The notes under the pieces were generated by a model, which saw nothing but the letters and a program-made list of their open reading frames with translations, was not told the origin of the DNA and made no database searches. This document shows, one piece after another, positions 1-8,623 of a stretch of 64,000 nucleotides of DNA (the first letter of the stretch is position 1; each line of letters starts with the position of its first letter). The DNA comes from Nitrospira sp. ND1. Its GTDB lineage: Bacteria > Nitrospirota > Nitrospiria > Nitrospirales > Nitrospiraceae. The stretch covers positions 2,159,623-2,223,622 of the forward strand of contig NZ_FWEX01000006.1 in the NCBI RefSeq assembly GCF_900170025.1, given 5' to 3'. The position numbers and the translations under genes were made by a program.

Positions 1-1524
1 GATCAACCGATCGTTGGGCCCGAGATTGACGCCTGCGACCTCGGCGAGTTGCTGGGGCGGTTCGATCACAAAGTGGTGCACCAGTGGGAAGATCAACTGT
101 GTGGTCGCAAGGACGACGAGGGCCAGCGATCCGCCGGCCACCCAGAATACGGCCGGTCGTCTCGTCTCGCTGAATCCGAAGTAGGCGATGAGGCCCATAC
201 CCACCAGGAAGATCGAAGCGACGGTATAGGGCCCCGGTCCGAGCGTCACCTGCCCCGCAAGGGGAAATTCATCGATCAGCTTTCCTGCGAACTTGGCATA
301 GAGGGGCGGCAATGAAGCAAAGGCCAGCGCCAATATGCAGCCTACGGCGGTGATGGTGTGGATCGCAGCGCGCAGCCCTGGAGTGGCCTGGTCGGTCACG
401 CAGCGGTTCCAGTAGGACGCCGTCAAGATCGCCGCCGCAGGAAACAGAGGACCGATGTAATGCGGCAAGCGGGTCGAGGACAGGCTGAAAAAGACCAATC
501 CGCCCAGGACCCAGGCGGCGGTGAACCATTCGAGTGCATGCGGCGAAGGGTGGATATCCAGCACCGAGGTCTGCGACGGAGGCAAGGCGCCGGATCGTTT
601 CGAATCCCGCCAGCTGCGATAGGCCTGGTACCAGGCGAAAGGCAGCAGGCCGCTCCAGGGAAAAAATCCAAGCAGGAACACGGGGAGATAAAAGACCAGC
701 GTGCCGCCGTGCCCTTCCATGGTGCCGAAGAACCGGCCGATCGTGTCGCCCTGCGCCGAGGTCGTATATCGCTGTCCATGGATATTCAGCATGATGAGGT
801 ACCAGGGCAACGCCAGGAGCAGGAACAGCAGGAGGCCGGGAATGGGAAATCCATGACGCCAAAAGAGCCCCCACGAGCGGGTCAGCCACAGGTGCAACCC
901 TACCGCCAGCATGGGAATCAGGAAGCCGATCGGGCCCTTCGTCAGGGTCGCCAGCGCCATGCCGATGTAGAAGAACCACAGGTAGTGGCGTTCACGGCCT
1001 TCTCCGTACAAACCCAGCCAGAATCCGTAGAGCGACAAGGTGGTGAAGAAGATCAACACGCTGTCGGTGAGCGCCATCCGGCTGAGGCCGATGATTTCCA
1101 GGTTCAGTAACAGCATGGCCGCGCCGAAGAGGCCCACTACCGGCCCCCGGCAGCGTGTCAGGAAGAGGTACTGGAGCAGGATCAACCCGACACCGAAGAG
1201 CGCGGAGGGGAATCGTGCGGCGAATTCGCTCACCCCGAAGACGTGATAGGAGAGACTCATCAGCCAATAGATAAAGACCGGTTTGGCGAAGCGCGGCTCA
1301 TAATTGAAGGTGGGGCTGATGTAATTGCCCGTTTCGTACATTTCGCGGCCGGCTTCGGCGTTCCGCCCTTCATCTCGATCGGTCAGTCCGAGGGAGCCGA
1401 GTCCAACGAAGAAGAGCACGGCGGCCAGTGCCAGCAAGAGGATGAGCGCCAACGGTTGGATTGACCGGTCGGCCTGCGCCGACGTCTGCGAGGACGGCTG
1501 CTGCCCATTCATGTGAAGTTCCAT
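1..1524 (-). CDS. ArnT-like lipid-linked sugar glycosyltransferase (GT39/GT83 type), C-terminus cut by window edge
   Basis: The frame is open from position 1524 to base 1, so the gene runs off the left edge. After a short tail come a first membrane segment (rich in Leu/Ala) and the loop LTDRDEGRNAEAGREM followed by RFAKPVFIYWL. This acidic first periplasmic loop is typical of PMT/ArnT enzymes, which move a sugar from an undecaprenyl-phosphate carrier to an envelope acceptor such as lipid A. Further hydrophobic segments follow. ATG 1524 overlaps the stop of the upstream LAB_N gene (TAATG), suggesting translational coupling; an in-frame ATG at 1512 is the alternative. With the GT2 and LAB_N genes it forms an envelope glycosylation operon. 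The sugar and acceptor cannot be read from the sequence. Confidence 0.85.
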   Translation of the reverse strand, partial: MELHMNGQQPSSQTSAQADRSIQPLALILLLALAAVLFFVGLGSLGLTDRDEGRNAEAGREMYETGNYISPTFNYEPRFAKPVFIYWLMSLSYHVFGVSEFAARFPSALFGVGLILLQYLFLTRCRGPVVGLFGAAMLLLNLEIIGLSRMALTDSVLIFFTTLSLYGFWLGLYGEGRERHYLWFFYIGMALATLTKGPIGFLIPMLAVGLHLWLTRSWGLFWRHGFPIPGLLLFLLLALPWYLIMLNIHGQRYTTSAQGDTIGRFFGTMEGHGGTLVFYLPVFLLGFFPWSGLLPFAWYQAYRSWRDSKRSGALPPSQTSVLDIHPSPHALEWFTAAWVLGGLVFFSLSSTRLPHYIGPLFPAAAILTASYWNRCVTDQATPGLRAAIHTITAVGCILALAFASLPPLYAKFAGKLIDEFPLAGQVTLGPGPYTVASIFLVGMGLIAYFGFSETRRPAVFWVAGGSLALVVLATTQLIFPLVHHFVIEPPQQLAEVAGVNLGPNDRLI

Positions 1525-1823
1525 TAGGATTTTGTCGCCGGAGATGCCGTGCCGGAATCGGCTTGGTTGGGGCGATGAATCAGCATGAGATTGCGCAGAT
1601 AGACGATGCTGCCGATGCTTTGCCCGGCGATAAACACCGGATCCTGCCGATAGATCGCATAGGCCAGCGTAATCAGCCCGCCGATCATACTCATGTACCA
1701 GAAGGCAGTCGGCACGCGACTTTCCGCATGGCGCTCGGAGGCGATCCATTGCACGACCCAGCGCATAAAGAAGATCCCCTGCCCCAGGAATCCGATAATC
1801 AGCCAGATGGTGTCGAGTGTCAT
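1524..1823 (-). CDS. Lipid A biosynthesis N-terminal (LAB_N) domain membrane protein
   Basis: This 99-residue protein begins MTLDTIWLIIGFLGQGIFF and carries about three hydrophobic segments. The pattern FMRWVVQWIASE..., then PTAFWYMSMIGG, then VFIAGQSIGSIVYLRNLML is the LAB_N domain, found at the N-terminus of some LpxB proteins and as a stand-alone small membrane protein. Its ATG overlaps the stop of the GT2 gene (ATGA), and its own stop overlaps the next start, so the three genes are tightly coupled. Stand-alone LAB_N proteins usually sit beside GT2 and GT39 genes. A role in presenting or flipping the polyprenyl-phosphate sugar is an inference. Confidence 0.85.
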   Translation of the reverse strand: MTLDTIWLIIGFLGQGIFFMRWVVQWIASERHAESRVPTAFWYMSMIGGLITLAYAIYRQDPVFIAGQSIGSIVYLRNLMLIHRPNQADSGTASPATKS

Positions 1824-2596
1824 AGTCGTGTGGGGGCCAAGGCCGAAGGCGATGATGTCGTCGCGGCGGCACGGTATTGGTAGCGCAGGCAACGGTGCTG
1901 CATCCATCGCACGGCCACCAGGTCGTACAGGCCTTTGAAGAGACGGTTGCCGACGCCGTATTTCGACGTGCCCCGGGTGCGTGGATAGTGGCGCACCGGC
2001 ACCTCGGTGACGGTGAACCCATGCATCAGGGCGAGGGCGGGAAAGAATCGGTGCATGCCCTCGAAGAGCTGCATTTTTTCCACCACCGGGCGGCGAAACA
2101 GTTTGAGCGAGCAACCGGTGTCGTGTACCCGGTCGCCGGTGACCGCGCTGCGGACGGTGTTGGCAATACGGGAGGAAATCTTGCGTGTCAGGTTGTCATG
2201 TCGGTCTTTGCGCCAGCCGCAGACGAGGTCGAAGGTCTTGATGTGCGGAAGCAGCGTGGCGATATCCGCCGGATCGTTTTGCAGGTCGCCGTCGATGGTC
2301 AAGACCAGTTCCCCTGTCGACTGCTTGAATCCCGCATCGAAAGCCGCCGATTGCCCGTAGTTCCGGTCGAAGTGAAAGACCTTCACCGTGGGGTATCGGG
2401 TGGCCAGATCATCGAGCACGTCTGAACTGCCGTCCGAACTACCATCGTCGATGAAGATCAATTCGAACGGGGCCGAACGCGACTCTTCCCGGCCGCCCAG
2501 GACCGTCACAAGTTGCTCAGTCAGTGGCACCAGATTGTCGCGCTCATCCTTGATGGGGATGACTACGGAAGCCCATGGGCGGGTCACTACAGTCAT
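1820..2596 (-). CDS. Family 2 glycosyltransferase, polyprenyl-phosphate sugar synthase type (DPM1/ArnC-like)
   Basis: This 258-residue GT-A enzyme starts TVVTRPWASVVIPIKDERDN, has the nucleotide-binding stretch FELIFIDDGSSDGSSD near residue 50 and the metal-binding TIDGDLQNDP (DxD) near residue 100. That is the profile of enzymes that charge undecaprenyl phosphate with a sugar from a nucleotide sugar. The C-terminal pair of membrane helices seen in ArnC or GtrB is absent, so this is the short, soluble type. The membrane function may be supplied by the overlapping LAB_N protein. It is the first gene of the three-gene operon and lies 123 bp after the ABC-like gene. Confidence 0.88.
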   Translation of the reverse strand: MTVVTRPWASVVIPIKDERDNLVPLTEQLVTVLGGREESRSAPFELIFIDDGSSDGSSDVLDDLATRYPTVKVFHFDRNYGQSAAFDAGFKQSTGELVLTIDGDLQNDPADIATLLPHIKTFDLVCGWRKDRHDNLTRKISSRIANTVRSAVTGDRVHDTGCSLKLFRRPVVEKMQLFEGMHRFFPALALMHGFTVTEVPVRHYPRTRGTSKYGVGNRLFKGLYDLVAVRWMQHRCLRYQYRAAATTSSPSALAPTRL

Positions 2597-2719
2597 GGAG
2601 CGGGAACAGTTCCTTCACGCAGCGGTTTATCGGTGTGTACGGCGCACATTCTACAAAACGCATGGAGGGGCGGTCAAACGGTTCCGTCCAGGGTTCCGTC
2701 TCAAGATGTGTGGCCGCGC

Positions 2720-4414
2720 TCACGAATCGAGCGAAATCCGACGATCAACAAAGGCAGAGAAGTTCGGATCGTTGGAGAGAAAGATGACCGACCAGGGCTC
2801 GTCCTTGGCGCAGAGACGGCGAAGCAGCACCTCTCGCGTGGCGGGCAGCATGTTGTGGAGCGTGCCGTCGAAGATCAGTAGTTGCGGCCGTATCACAATC
2901 GCGCGGGCCATGAGAAGCCGTAGGATCTGACTCATGGAGAGGTTGGTGTCCAGGCTGGACACGCGCGTGTTCAATCCCTGCGGCAACGCATCGATCTCGT
3001 GATCCAGTTCCACGAACCGGAGCGCCCATTGGAGGTCTTGATAGTCGATCGTGGGTCGGCCAAGTGTGATGTTGTCTTCGAGCGTGCCGTCCAGCAGCGT
3101 GGGATGGGAGTCGAGGACAAGGCCGCGAACCCGGCTGATCGAATCGCGTTTCACTTCTATTAGATTCATATCGTTGTACCGGACGAACCCGGATGCCGGC
3201 GGGTGTAGTCCGGCCAGGACCTTGGCAAGAGCGGTCTTCGCGTTGTTCGTGCTGCAGAGGACCGCCACCTTCTCGCCGGGGGCGACATCGAGGGACACGT
3301 TCTCAAAGATCGGAGTGCCATCCGGACCGGTATAGGTCAGGTTTCGGCACGTCAGGTGGATGCCGGCCGCTCCGAACTGTGCCGCCGGCACGTCTTCCTT
3401 CGCGCCGTCCTCTTCTGTGGGCAGGGAGAACACCGCGGCCATCTCCCGGCAGGACACGAAGGTGAAAAACATCGCGACCATACGTCGAGCCAAGGTATCC
3501 ATGTTGATCAGCAGGTTGCCGACCAACACCTCGGCGGCGGCGAATTGCCCCACGGTAAGTTGTCCGTCCGCCACCAGGAGTCCGGCGGTGATGAGCAGCC
3601 CGCTGTGGCCGGCGACTTGCCAGAGCGCTGCGGCTTTGTATTGCCTCCCGGTGAGTGTGTCGGACCGGCGCTGTCGAATTCTGGCATACATGCGGGTCAG
3701 TGTATCGGTTCGTTCAAGGAGATAGGGGCTGTCGCCGGCGGCTCGCAGATGGGGAAGATTGTGCGCGATGTTTTGAATCCACCCGAAAATATCGTAGTGG
3801 AGCCGGGACATCTCCAGAGTGATGAAGAAGCCGCCGCGCCCGAAGAGGGTCAGTAATCCCACAAAGCCTAGAATCAGTACGAGAATGTAGAGAACGAAGA
3901 AGGGGTGAAACAGGATCAGCATGGTCACGCCGATGGTACCGACCACGGCGACGTTAAACAGATCCGCCACCATGGCTACCAATGCGCGTGTCAGCAGGTC
4001 GGCCTCCATGAACCGGTAGGCCTGCGGCGTGGCGAACGTATCGTCGCGGAGGCGGGGCAGGAGACGTGTGAACCCGATCGCGATGCGCGTGTAGATCCGC
4101 TGTTGGAATGTCTCCACTGCGCGCGCCTGCAGCACACGGAATGCCGCGACGCCGGTCAGCGAACTGGCGACGAACAGGGCCAGTGTAAAGATCATGCGGG
4201 GTTCCATCGCAAAGGAGAACGTGCTGACGAGCTCCTGGACGGCAATGGGGACACAGAGGAGGAAGAAGCCGATGGCAACTGCATACGAGGCGATGATGCC
4301 CAGGATCGATCGCTCCAGCTTCAGCAGCATGCCCAGGTGGGCGAAAATATCGCGAAGGATCTCGGTCAGCTGATACTGGGGATAGGTCGGGGTTGTTGTG
4401 GGGCGCTGGTTCAC
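2720..4414 (-). CDS. ABC exporter-like protein with degenerate (probably inactive) ATPase domain
   Basis: The 564-residue protein has the layout of an ABC half-exporter: membrane segments at about 38-60, 74-93, 150-195 and 270-290, and a nucleotide-binding domain from about 350. The fold landmarks are recognisable, but every catalytic motif has decayed. Walker A reads CSTNNAKT (387-394), keeping Lys393 but losing the glycines. The Q-loop glutamine is replaced in VLDSHPTLLDGT. The signature is LSMSQ instead of LSGGQ (492-496). Walker B ends LLIFDG, with Gly517 in place of the catalytic Glu. The H-loop is FLSND. The frame is intact over its full length, so it is maintained as a protein. The start is GTG 4414 with AGGAG five bases upstream, inside a hairpin. 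It could be a pseudo-transporter, a receptor, or the dead half of a heterodimer. Confidence 0.8.
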   Translation of the reverse strand: MNQRPTTTPTYPQYQLTEILRDIFAHLGMLLKLERSILGIIASYAVAIGFFLLCVPIAVQELVSTFSFAMEPRMIFTLALFVASSLTGVAAFRVLQARAVETFQQRIYTRIAIGFTRLLPRLRDDTFATPQAYRFMEADLLTRALVAMVADLFNVAVVGTIGVTMLILFHPFFVLYILVLILGFVGLLTLFGRGGFFITLEMSRLHYDIFGWIQNIAHNLPHLRAAGDSPYLLERTDTLTRMYARIRQRRSDTLTGRQYKAAALWQVAGHSGLLITAGLLVADGQLTVGQFAAAEVLVGNLLINMDTLARRMVAMFFTFVSCREMAAVFSLPTEEDGAKEDVPAAQFGAAGIHLTCRNLTYTGPDGTPIFENVSLDVAPGEKVAVLCSTNNAKTALAKVLAGLHPPASGFVRYNDMNLIEVKRDSISRVRGLVLDSHPTLLDGTLEDNITLGRPTIDYQDLQWALRFVELDHEIDALPQGLNTRVSSLDTNLSMSQILRLLMARAIVIRPQLLIFDGTLHNMLPATREVLLRRLCAKDEPWSVIFLSNDPNFSAFVDRRISLDS

Positions 4415-4418
4415 AGAA

Positions 4419-4448
4419 ACTCCTACCGCGTTGGGCGCTGGTAGGAGT
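4419..4448 (-). promoter_or_regulatory. Hairpin sequestering the ribosome binding site of the ABC-like gene
   Basis: A perfect 9-bp inverted repeat (4419-4427 and 4440-4448, 12-base loop) sits just upstream of GTG 4414. Read on the minus strand, the downstream arm is GGTAGGAGT and contains the Shine-Dalgarno AGGAG. Folding would hide the ribosome site, so translational control is plausible. The repeat is seen directly; the regulation is inferred. Confidence 0.5.
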
Positions 4449-4682
4449 TATCAGCCGAATGCGAGGATCGCGACCGGCGGTTCTCGGTGAACTCCATCAC
4501 CGGGTGGACTGGCTATAACTGCGCAAAGTCTAGACTGAGTTCCCACATTTCGTCAACACAGTGCTCCTCTATTGGGGCTGAGGTCCGTTAGCCTTGCTGA
4601 ATCTAGCACGCTGCGAACAAATCGATTTTGGCATAACACGCCGGGATCAGCTTATGCGGGGCGTTGATCATCAGAGTGTATG

Positions 4683-4872
4683 CCGGATGCGCAAAAAGTT
4701 CGTCCAGCAAGGCCGCAGCCAGCGAAGGGGCGTAGGCGTACCCTTGTGGTACGTTGAGCCGCTGAGGTTCACGACGCGCTGAATAAAGCGCGTCACGTTT
4801 GTGAACGCCGCCGAGTTGGTGAGGCGGCAGTGTCTTGCGAGAACGCCGCTGGCGGAGTTTTTCCGCATCCGG
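4683..4872. repeat. 190-bp structured intergenic repeat with terminal inverted repeats (MITE-like)
   Basis: The outer arms 4683-4708 and 4848-4872 are imperfect inverted repeats, both beginning CCGGATGCG followed by an AAAAA block when read inward. Between them lie three more hairpins. CGTACC/GGTACG is at 4737-4742 and 4748-4753. GACGCGCT/AGCGCGTC is at 4773-4780 and 4787-4794, extended by GTTCAC/GTGAAC. GCCGCC/GGCGGC is at 4807-4812 and 4823-4828. The right arm ends exactly where the stop codon of the TSUP gene begins. No convincing protein is encoded. I recall similar units between genes in other Nitrospira genomes, but cannot verify that here. The rest of the gap (4449-4682) shows nothing recognisable. 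Confidence 0.6.
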
Positions 4873-5604
4873 TTAGCGGAGGAAGAGGGACTTGAAGATC
4901 AGGGCCGTGCCGGACAAAAAGAGAAATGCGGCGAAGGTGGTGCGGTATCGTTCGGTGCTCATCTTGCTATAGAGCAGCAGTTCGGTAGCCAGAAACATGC
5001 TCACGCCCACTGCCATGTAAAGTGCGGTGTCGGAGGTGGCAATTGCAGAAGGACCGAGGGAGATGCCCAACGTGACGAGTTGAAACAGCGCGAACGTGCC
5101 GTAGGACAGGGCGGTCGTGGCGCGGGTCTGATCTTTGTCGTACTGTTTGCTGTGGATGATGGCCGTCAACAGCGAGCCACCCAGATTGGTCAGGCCATGA
5201 ACAACGCCCATCACGATGAAATAGGTGCGCTCATATCGCACCAGCGACTCGATCAACCGATTGAACGGCACATAGATGCTCTTGAGCGCCGCGACGATCA
5301 AGAAGAGCCCGACAATGCTGCCGATGTTCAGCTTGAGTGTTGTGACCAGCAGGAGACACAGCACCACGCAGGGAATCGACAGAGTGAGGACCTGCCGGTA
5401 GAAGGGCACCTGGACGTGTCGGTAGTCCTTGCTGACTTGTAGCAGGTTGATGGTCAGCGAGATCGGGAGGAGGATAGTCAGGGCGGTGATGAAGTCATAG
5501 CCGAGCACGAGGAGGATCGGAGTCCCGAACAGCAGCACTCCCACGCCGAAGAGCGACTGGATGGTGGCCGTCAGGAGGATGGTCGCAAGAATGTCCCACT
5601 GCAT
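4873..5604 (-). CDS. TSUP (TauE/SafE) family membrane permease
   Basis: This 243-residue protein is almost entirely hydrophobic, with about seven to eight membrane helices. It opens with MQWDILATILLTATIQSLFG and the loop VGVLLFGTPILLVLGYDF, the first half-repeat typical of the TSUP family, and the second half contains the related stretch VMGVVHGLTNLGGSLLTAI. Family members export or import sulfite, sulfoacetate and other organic anions through the inner membrane. The substrate here is unknown. It is monocistronic by spacing, and its 3' end abuts the 190-bp repeat, which could act as its terminator. Confidence 0.82.
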   Translation of the reverse strand: MQWDILATILLTATIQSLFGVGVLLFGTPILLVLGYDFITALTILLPISLTINLLQVSKDYRHVQVPFYRQVLTLSIPCVVLCLLLVTTLKLNIGSIVGLFLIVAALKSIYVPFNRLIESLVRYERTYFIVMGVVHGLTNLGGSLLTAIIHSKQYDKDQTRATTALSYGTFALFQLVTLGISLGPSAIATSDTALYMAVGVSMFLATELLLYSKMSTERYRTTFAAFLFLSGTALIFKSLFLR

Positions 5605-5725
5605 GGCGATGATGCTCCTCTCGGACCGAACGTGTCCAAGATACAGGCTCTCAACTCCCGGTCCGGTAGCCCGGTATATCCCAGCTTTGGCGCGGGCGTC
5701 AATCAGCCCACAGGCGGGGCGTGGT

Positions 5726-6301
5726 TTACCGGCTCCTGGCAGGGGCCCCCGAGTCTGAGGAGGCGGTGATGGTGAAGCGCATGGTGCCCATCAGGCTCAT
5801 GTCATTGATCTGTTCGCCGGCATGGATTTCCACCTTATACCGTCCTGGTTTCCAGCCGCTTTCCGTCGGGAACAGCTTCAGATAGCCGGTTTGGTCCTCT
5901 AAGGCGATATACATCGCATCTTCAGCGACCACGGTTCTTCCGTCCAGCCCTGTCACTTCCTCCGGGTAGCAGCGCCCGAATACTTGGAACGATTGGTAAT
6001 GCTGATGGAGTTCGAAGACGATGAAGACCGGTCTGGAGCCGGCGGCGAACTGTTCGGTCGGTCTGACGGGAACAATTTCATGGGTTCGTTGAAATCCGAG
6101 CTCCTCATCAAACCCTTCGGCGAGCACGATGTGGCGGAACATTCCTTCGGGTGGGGCGTCGAAGTTATAGGGTTTCGCGCTCTCGGTGCGGTTCTGGAAA
6201 TCGGGAATCGGCACATTGCGGGTAAGCGGGAGATCCTCGGCCCAGAGAAGGGAGCCGGAGAGCAGGAAGATGGGACAGCAGAACCAGAGCAACTGCCTCA
6301 T
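5726..6301 (-). CDS. Hypothetical secreted protein
   Basis: I do not recognise the family. The start at 6301 gives a clear signal peptide (MRQLLWFCCPIFLLSGSLLWA, cleavage expected before the Glu-Asp), while the longer frame to 6337 adds 12 residues that would spoil it. The mature part of about 170 residues is soluble and beta-rich in appearance. It includes a segment GRYKVEIHAGEQINDMS and a C-terminal TMRFTITASS, reminiscent of an immunoglobulin-like or carbohydrate-binding sandwich. It lies between the TSUP gene and a divergent methyltransferase gene. Confidence 0.65.
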   Translation of the reverse strand: MRQLLWFCCPIFLLSGSLLWAEDLPLTRNVPIPDFQNRTESAKPYNFDAPPEGMFRHIVLAEGFDEELGFQRTHEIVPVRPTEQFAAGSRPVFIVFELHQHYQSFQVFGRCYPEEVTGLDGRTVVAEDAMYIALEDQTGYLKLFPTESGWKPGRYKVEIHAGEQINDMSLMGTMRFTITASSDSGAPARSR

Positions 6302-6488
6302 CCCGTCTTGGTACACTCCGCCCGGCCGGCCTGTCAAGGAGAGGCTCTGCGCCGGGCCTCTGGCCGGACGGTCCGCTTGGTAAGAGGGAGGTCTAAGAGG
6401 CGAGGCGGGAGCGATGAATCGTGCGGGGCAGGTTGCGGGTGAAAATTGCTTCCTGTTAGACTTTCCTCCTTTCTACGGGGGGACAGAC

Positions 6489-7973
6489 ATGGAACAGCAC
6501 CTCATGACGCAGTTAGAGGATCCCGACGCGCTGCCGCAGCCGCTCGGGGAGTATAAGCCGGTCGATTATTGGCAGGCCCATATCAACACCCTGTTTTATC
6601 AACTGCGGGGCGATCAGCAACGCAGCTTCTATCAGACATTCACCTCGGCCGATTATCGATTGGCACATGCGCTGGCCGCCGACTACTTCGAGCAGGTCAC
6701 CAAACGCGACAAGAAAGTCGCCGCCAATCGTGTGACGTCAAACGGCCCCACTGCGACGCCGTCCACCGACGCCACTCCTCAAGCACAGTTGACGGTGATG
6801 GAGTGGGGGCCGGGTAACGGGAATCTGGCCGCATGCTTCCTCAGTCACCTGCAGCGTCTCGACAAGGGCGGGCGGGTGTATCCACGAGTCCGGTATCTGT
6901 TGGTCGATTCCCAGGCCCATGCGTTGGAGCGGGCGCGGGCTCATCCGGATCTGGCTCCCCATATGGCGAAGGTGGAGTCGCTGTGCGCCGAGGTCGAGGA
7001 CTTGGCGACTATCGCCGACGGCACCGTTGATCGCATTCTGTGCAACGAACTCTGGAACGAGTTGGCGACCAAGCTCATGGTGAAGAAGGGGGGCGAGTTC
7101 GAAGAGGAGCACCTCCGGCCGAACCTCAACGAGCGAAAGGCCGCGGCCATTGCCGATTGGTCGGGATTTGTCCGTGCCTTTGAGGCGAAGGACATTGAGC
7201 GCTTGAAGCAGTTTCCGCCCTTTCTGGACGATCTGATCTGGGAGCGCGAGTACCACAAGGTGGACTGGAAAGACGTTCCCTATCGCAAGACGATCACCGA
7301 GTTCATGAAAGCGATCGACGATGAGGTGTTGGTGCCGGTCAATCTCGGCGCGTTTGCATCCCTGAAGGAAGCGAAGCGGGTGTTGGCCCAAGATGCCGTG
7401 GGATTCAGCAGCTTCGATGCCGGGACGGCTGACATGGAAGTCCTCAATGATCCGGACAAGCCCTGCTATGGCCAGTTCGGTGGCCAGTACAGCTTCATGG
7501 TAAATCTGGCCCTGATTCAGGCTGTGGCCAAGCATCTAGGGCTGAACGCGGTGACGATCGAAACGCAGCGGGAGTTCGTCGGGAGCCGGCTGGGGACGAA
7601 TGTGATGACGCTGATGGACTTGCTGGCCTGCCACCCGATGGTCGGCTCAAAGGTTCAGCCCTGGGAGCTGGATCGCCTCACAGTCAAAACCATCCGCACG
7701 CTGAACGAGACTTATGAGAGTCCCTATCAACGCAAGATCGAGTTCCCGTTGCGCAGTGAGATGCCGGCCGAGGAGCGCGACGCGGCGCAGGGTATTCTGC
7801 TCTCGCTCAAACCGAACGGGATTCCCGATACCATCGCGTATGTCACCGAAGAAGAATTGAGCCAGGCACAACCGGAGTTGGAGAATCTGGGCTATGAACG
7901 CGAGGCGGTGTTGATGGCGCTCGGGGCGCCTCCGAGTCCTGTCGAGTACTATCACTTTGCATGTCGGCCGTAA
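6489..7973 (+). CDS. SAM-dependent methyltransferase-like protein, MidA/NDUFAF7-like
   Basis: The protein of about 494 residues carries motif I VMEWGPGNGNLAACF, an acidic strand end YLLVDSQAHALERARAH and a motif ILCNELWNELATKLMV. This set resembles the MidA/DUF185 family, whose mitochondrial member NDUFAF7 methylates an arginine of respiratory complex I. The C-terminal half is less recognisable. I chose ATG 6489, preceded by a GGGGGA tract, rather than ATG 6414, which would add 25 residues of unlikely composition. It is monocistronic. The target cannot be deduced. Confidence 0.65.
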   Translation: MEQHLMTQLEDPDALPQPLGEYKPVDYWQAHINTLFYQLRGDQQRSFYQTFTSADYRLAHALAADYFEQVTKRDKKVAANRVTSNGPTATPSTDATPQAQLTVMEWGPGNGNLAACFLSHLQRLDKGGRVYPRVRYLLVDSQAHALERARAHPDLAPHMAKVESLCAEVEDLATIADGTVDRILCNELWNELATKLMVKKGGEFEEEHLRPNLNERKAAAIADWSGFVRAFEAKDIERLKQFPPFLDDLIWEREYHKVDWKDVPYRKTITEFMKAIDDEVLVPVNLGAFASLKEAKRVLAQDAVGFSSFDAGTADMEVLNDPDKPCYGQFGGQYSFMVNLALIQAVAKHLGLNAVTIETQREFVGSRLGTNVMTLMDLLACHPMVGSKVQPWELDRLTVKTIRTLNETYESPYQRKIEFPLRSEMPAEERDAAQGILLSLKPNGIPDTIAYVTEEELSQAQPELENLGYEREAVLMALGAPPSPVEYYHFACRP

Positions 7974-8244
7974 CCCGCGCTGGATCGTGCGGCAGGACGG
8001 GCCACCAGGTGATGTCTGTAGGAGAAAGAGCTTGACTAATTAATTCCATTTCTATAGCCTTTCCCGCGATTTCGAAGAGAAGACCCGTCTCCCCTCCGTG
8101 CATCGCGAGCATTCAATCGGGATGGGGTCTCGCAGGCAAGATCATCTCAGACGACGTTCTTCACGAGAGGGCTTTGCAGTCGTGAGTGCGTGAATATACG
8201 TCGTGCGAATAATCACACAGCTGTAACAAGGAGCATACAGTACC

Positions 8245-8529
8245 ATGTTTGGTTCGTTTGGCTGGATGGAGCTGTTGCTGATTCTCATCATCGTCCTGAT
8301 CATCTTCGGTGCGGGGAAAATTCCCCAGCTCGGTGAGGGATTAGGTAAAGCAATCAAGGGGTTCAAGAAATCGGTTCACGAAGCAGATGCTATTGACGTG
8401 ACGGCCACCGAGGCGGAACCTGCCCCGGCTCAGCCTGCGGCACAGATCCAGCAAACCGGACAGCCGGCTACACCGCCGCCTGCGCAACAGGCCGGTGCGG
8501 CTCCACCGCCACGGACGACGCAGGGGTAA
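8245..8529 (+). CDS. tatA: Twin-arginine translocase TatA/TatE family subunit
   Basis: This 94-residue protein has the TatA layout. A short periplasmic end MFGSFGW leads into one membrane helix ([18 protein letters not shown]). A hinge with [17 protein letters not shown] and an amphipathic helix follow, then a flexible tail rich in Pro, Ala and Gln. TatA oligomers form the pore through which folded proteins with RR signal peptides cross the inner membrane. A second family member follows 94 bp downstream. The preceding 271-bp gap holds no gene. Confidence 0.92.
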   Translation: MFGSFGWMELLLILIIVLIIFGAGKIPQLGEGLGKAIKGFKKSVHEADAIDVTATEAEPAPAQPAAQIQQTGQPATPPPAQQAGAAPPPRTTQG

Positions 8530-8623
8530 CTTGCGAAACTGAGGATGCAGACCGAATGACGGCGATGTGATCTCGGAGTCCCGCCGCTCGGTCTTCAGCA
8601 CACCCCCCTCAGTATGGAACACC

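Noticed and set aside
269..1110. Long frames in several phases over 269-1110 on both strands
   Set aside because: They are shadows of the ArnT-like gene, whose frame is open from 1524 to base 1 and matches the family.
8032..8060. TTGACT with 17-base spacing to TAGCCT as a promoter for tatA
   Set aside because: The -10 match is poor and the distance to tatA is about 185 bp.
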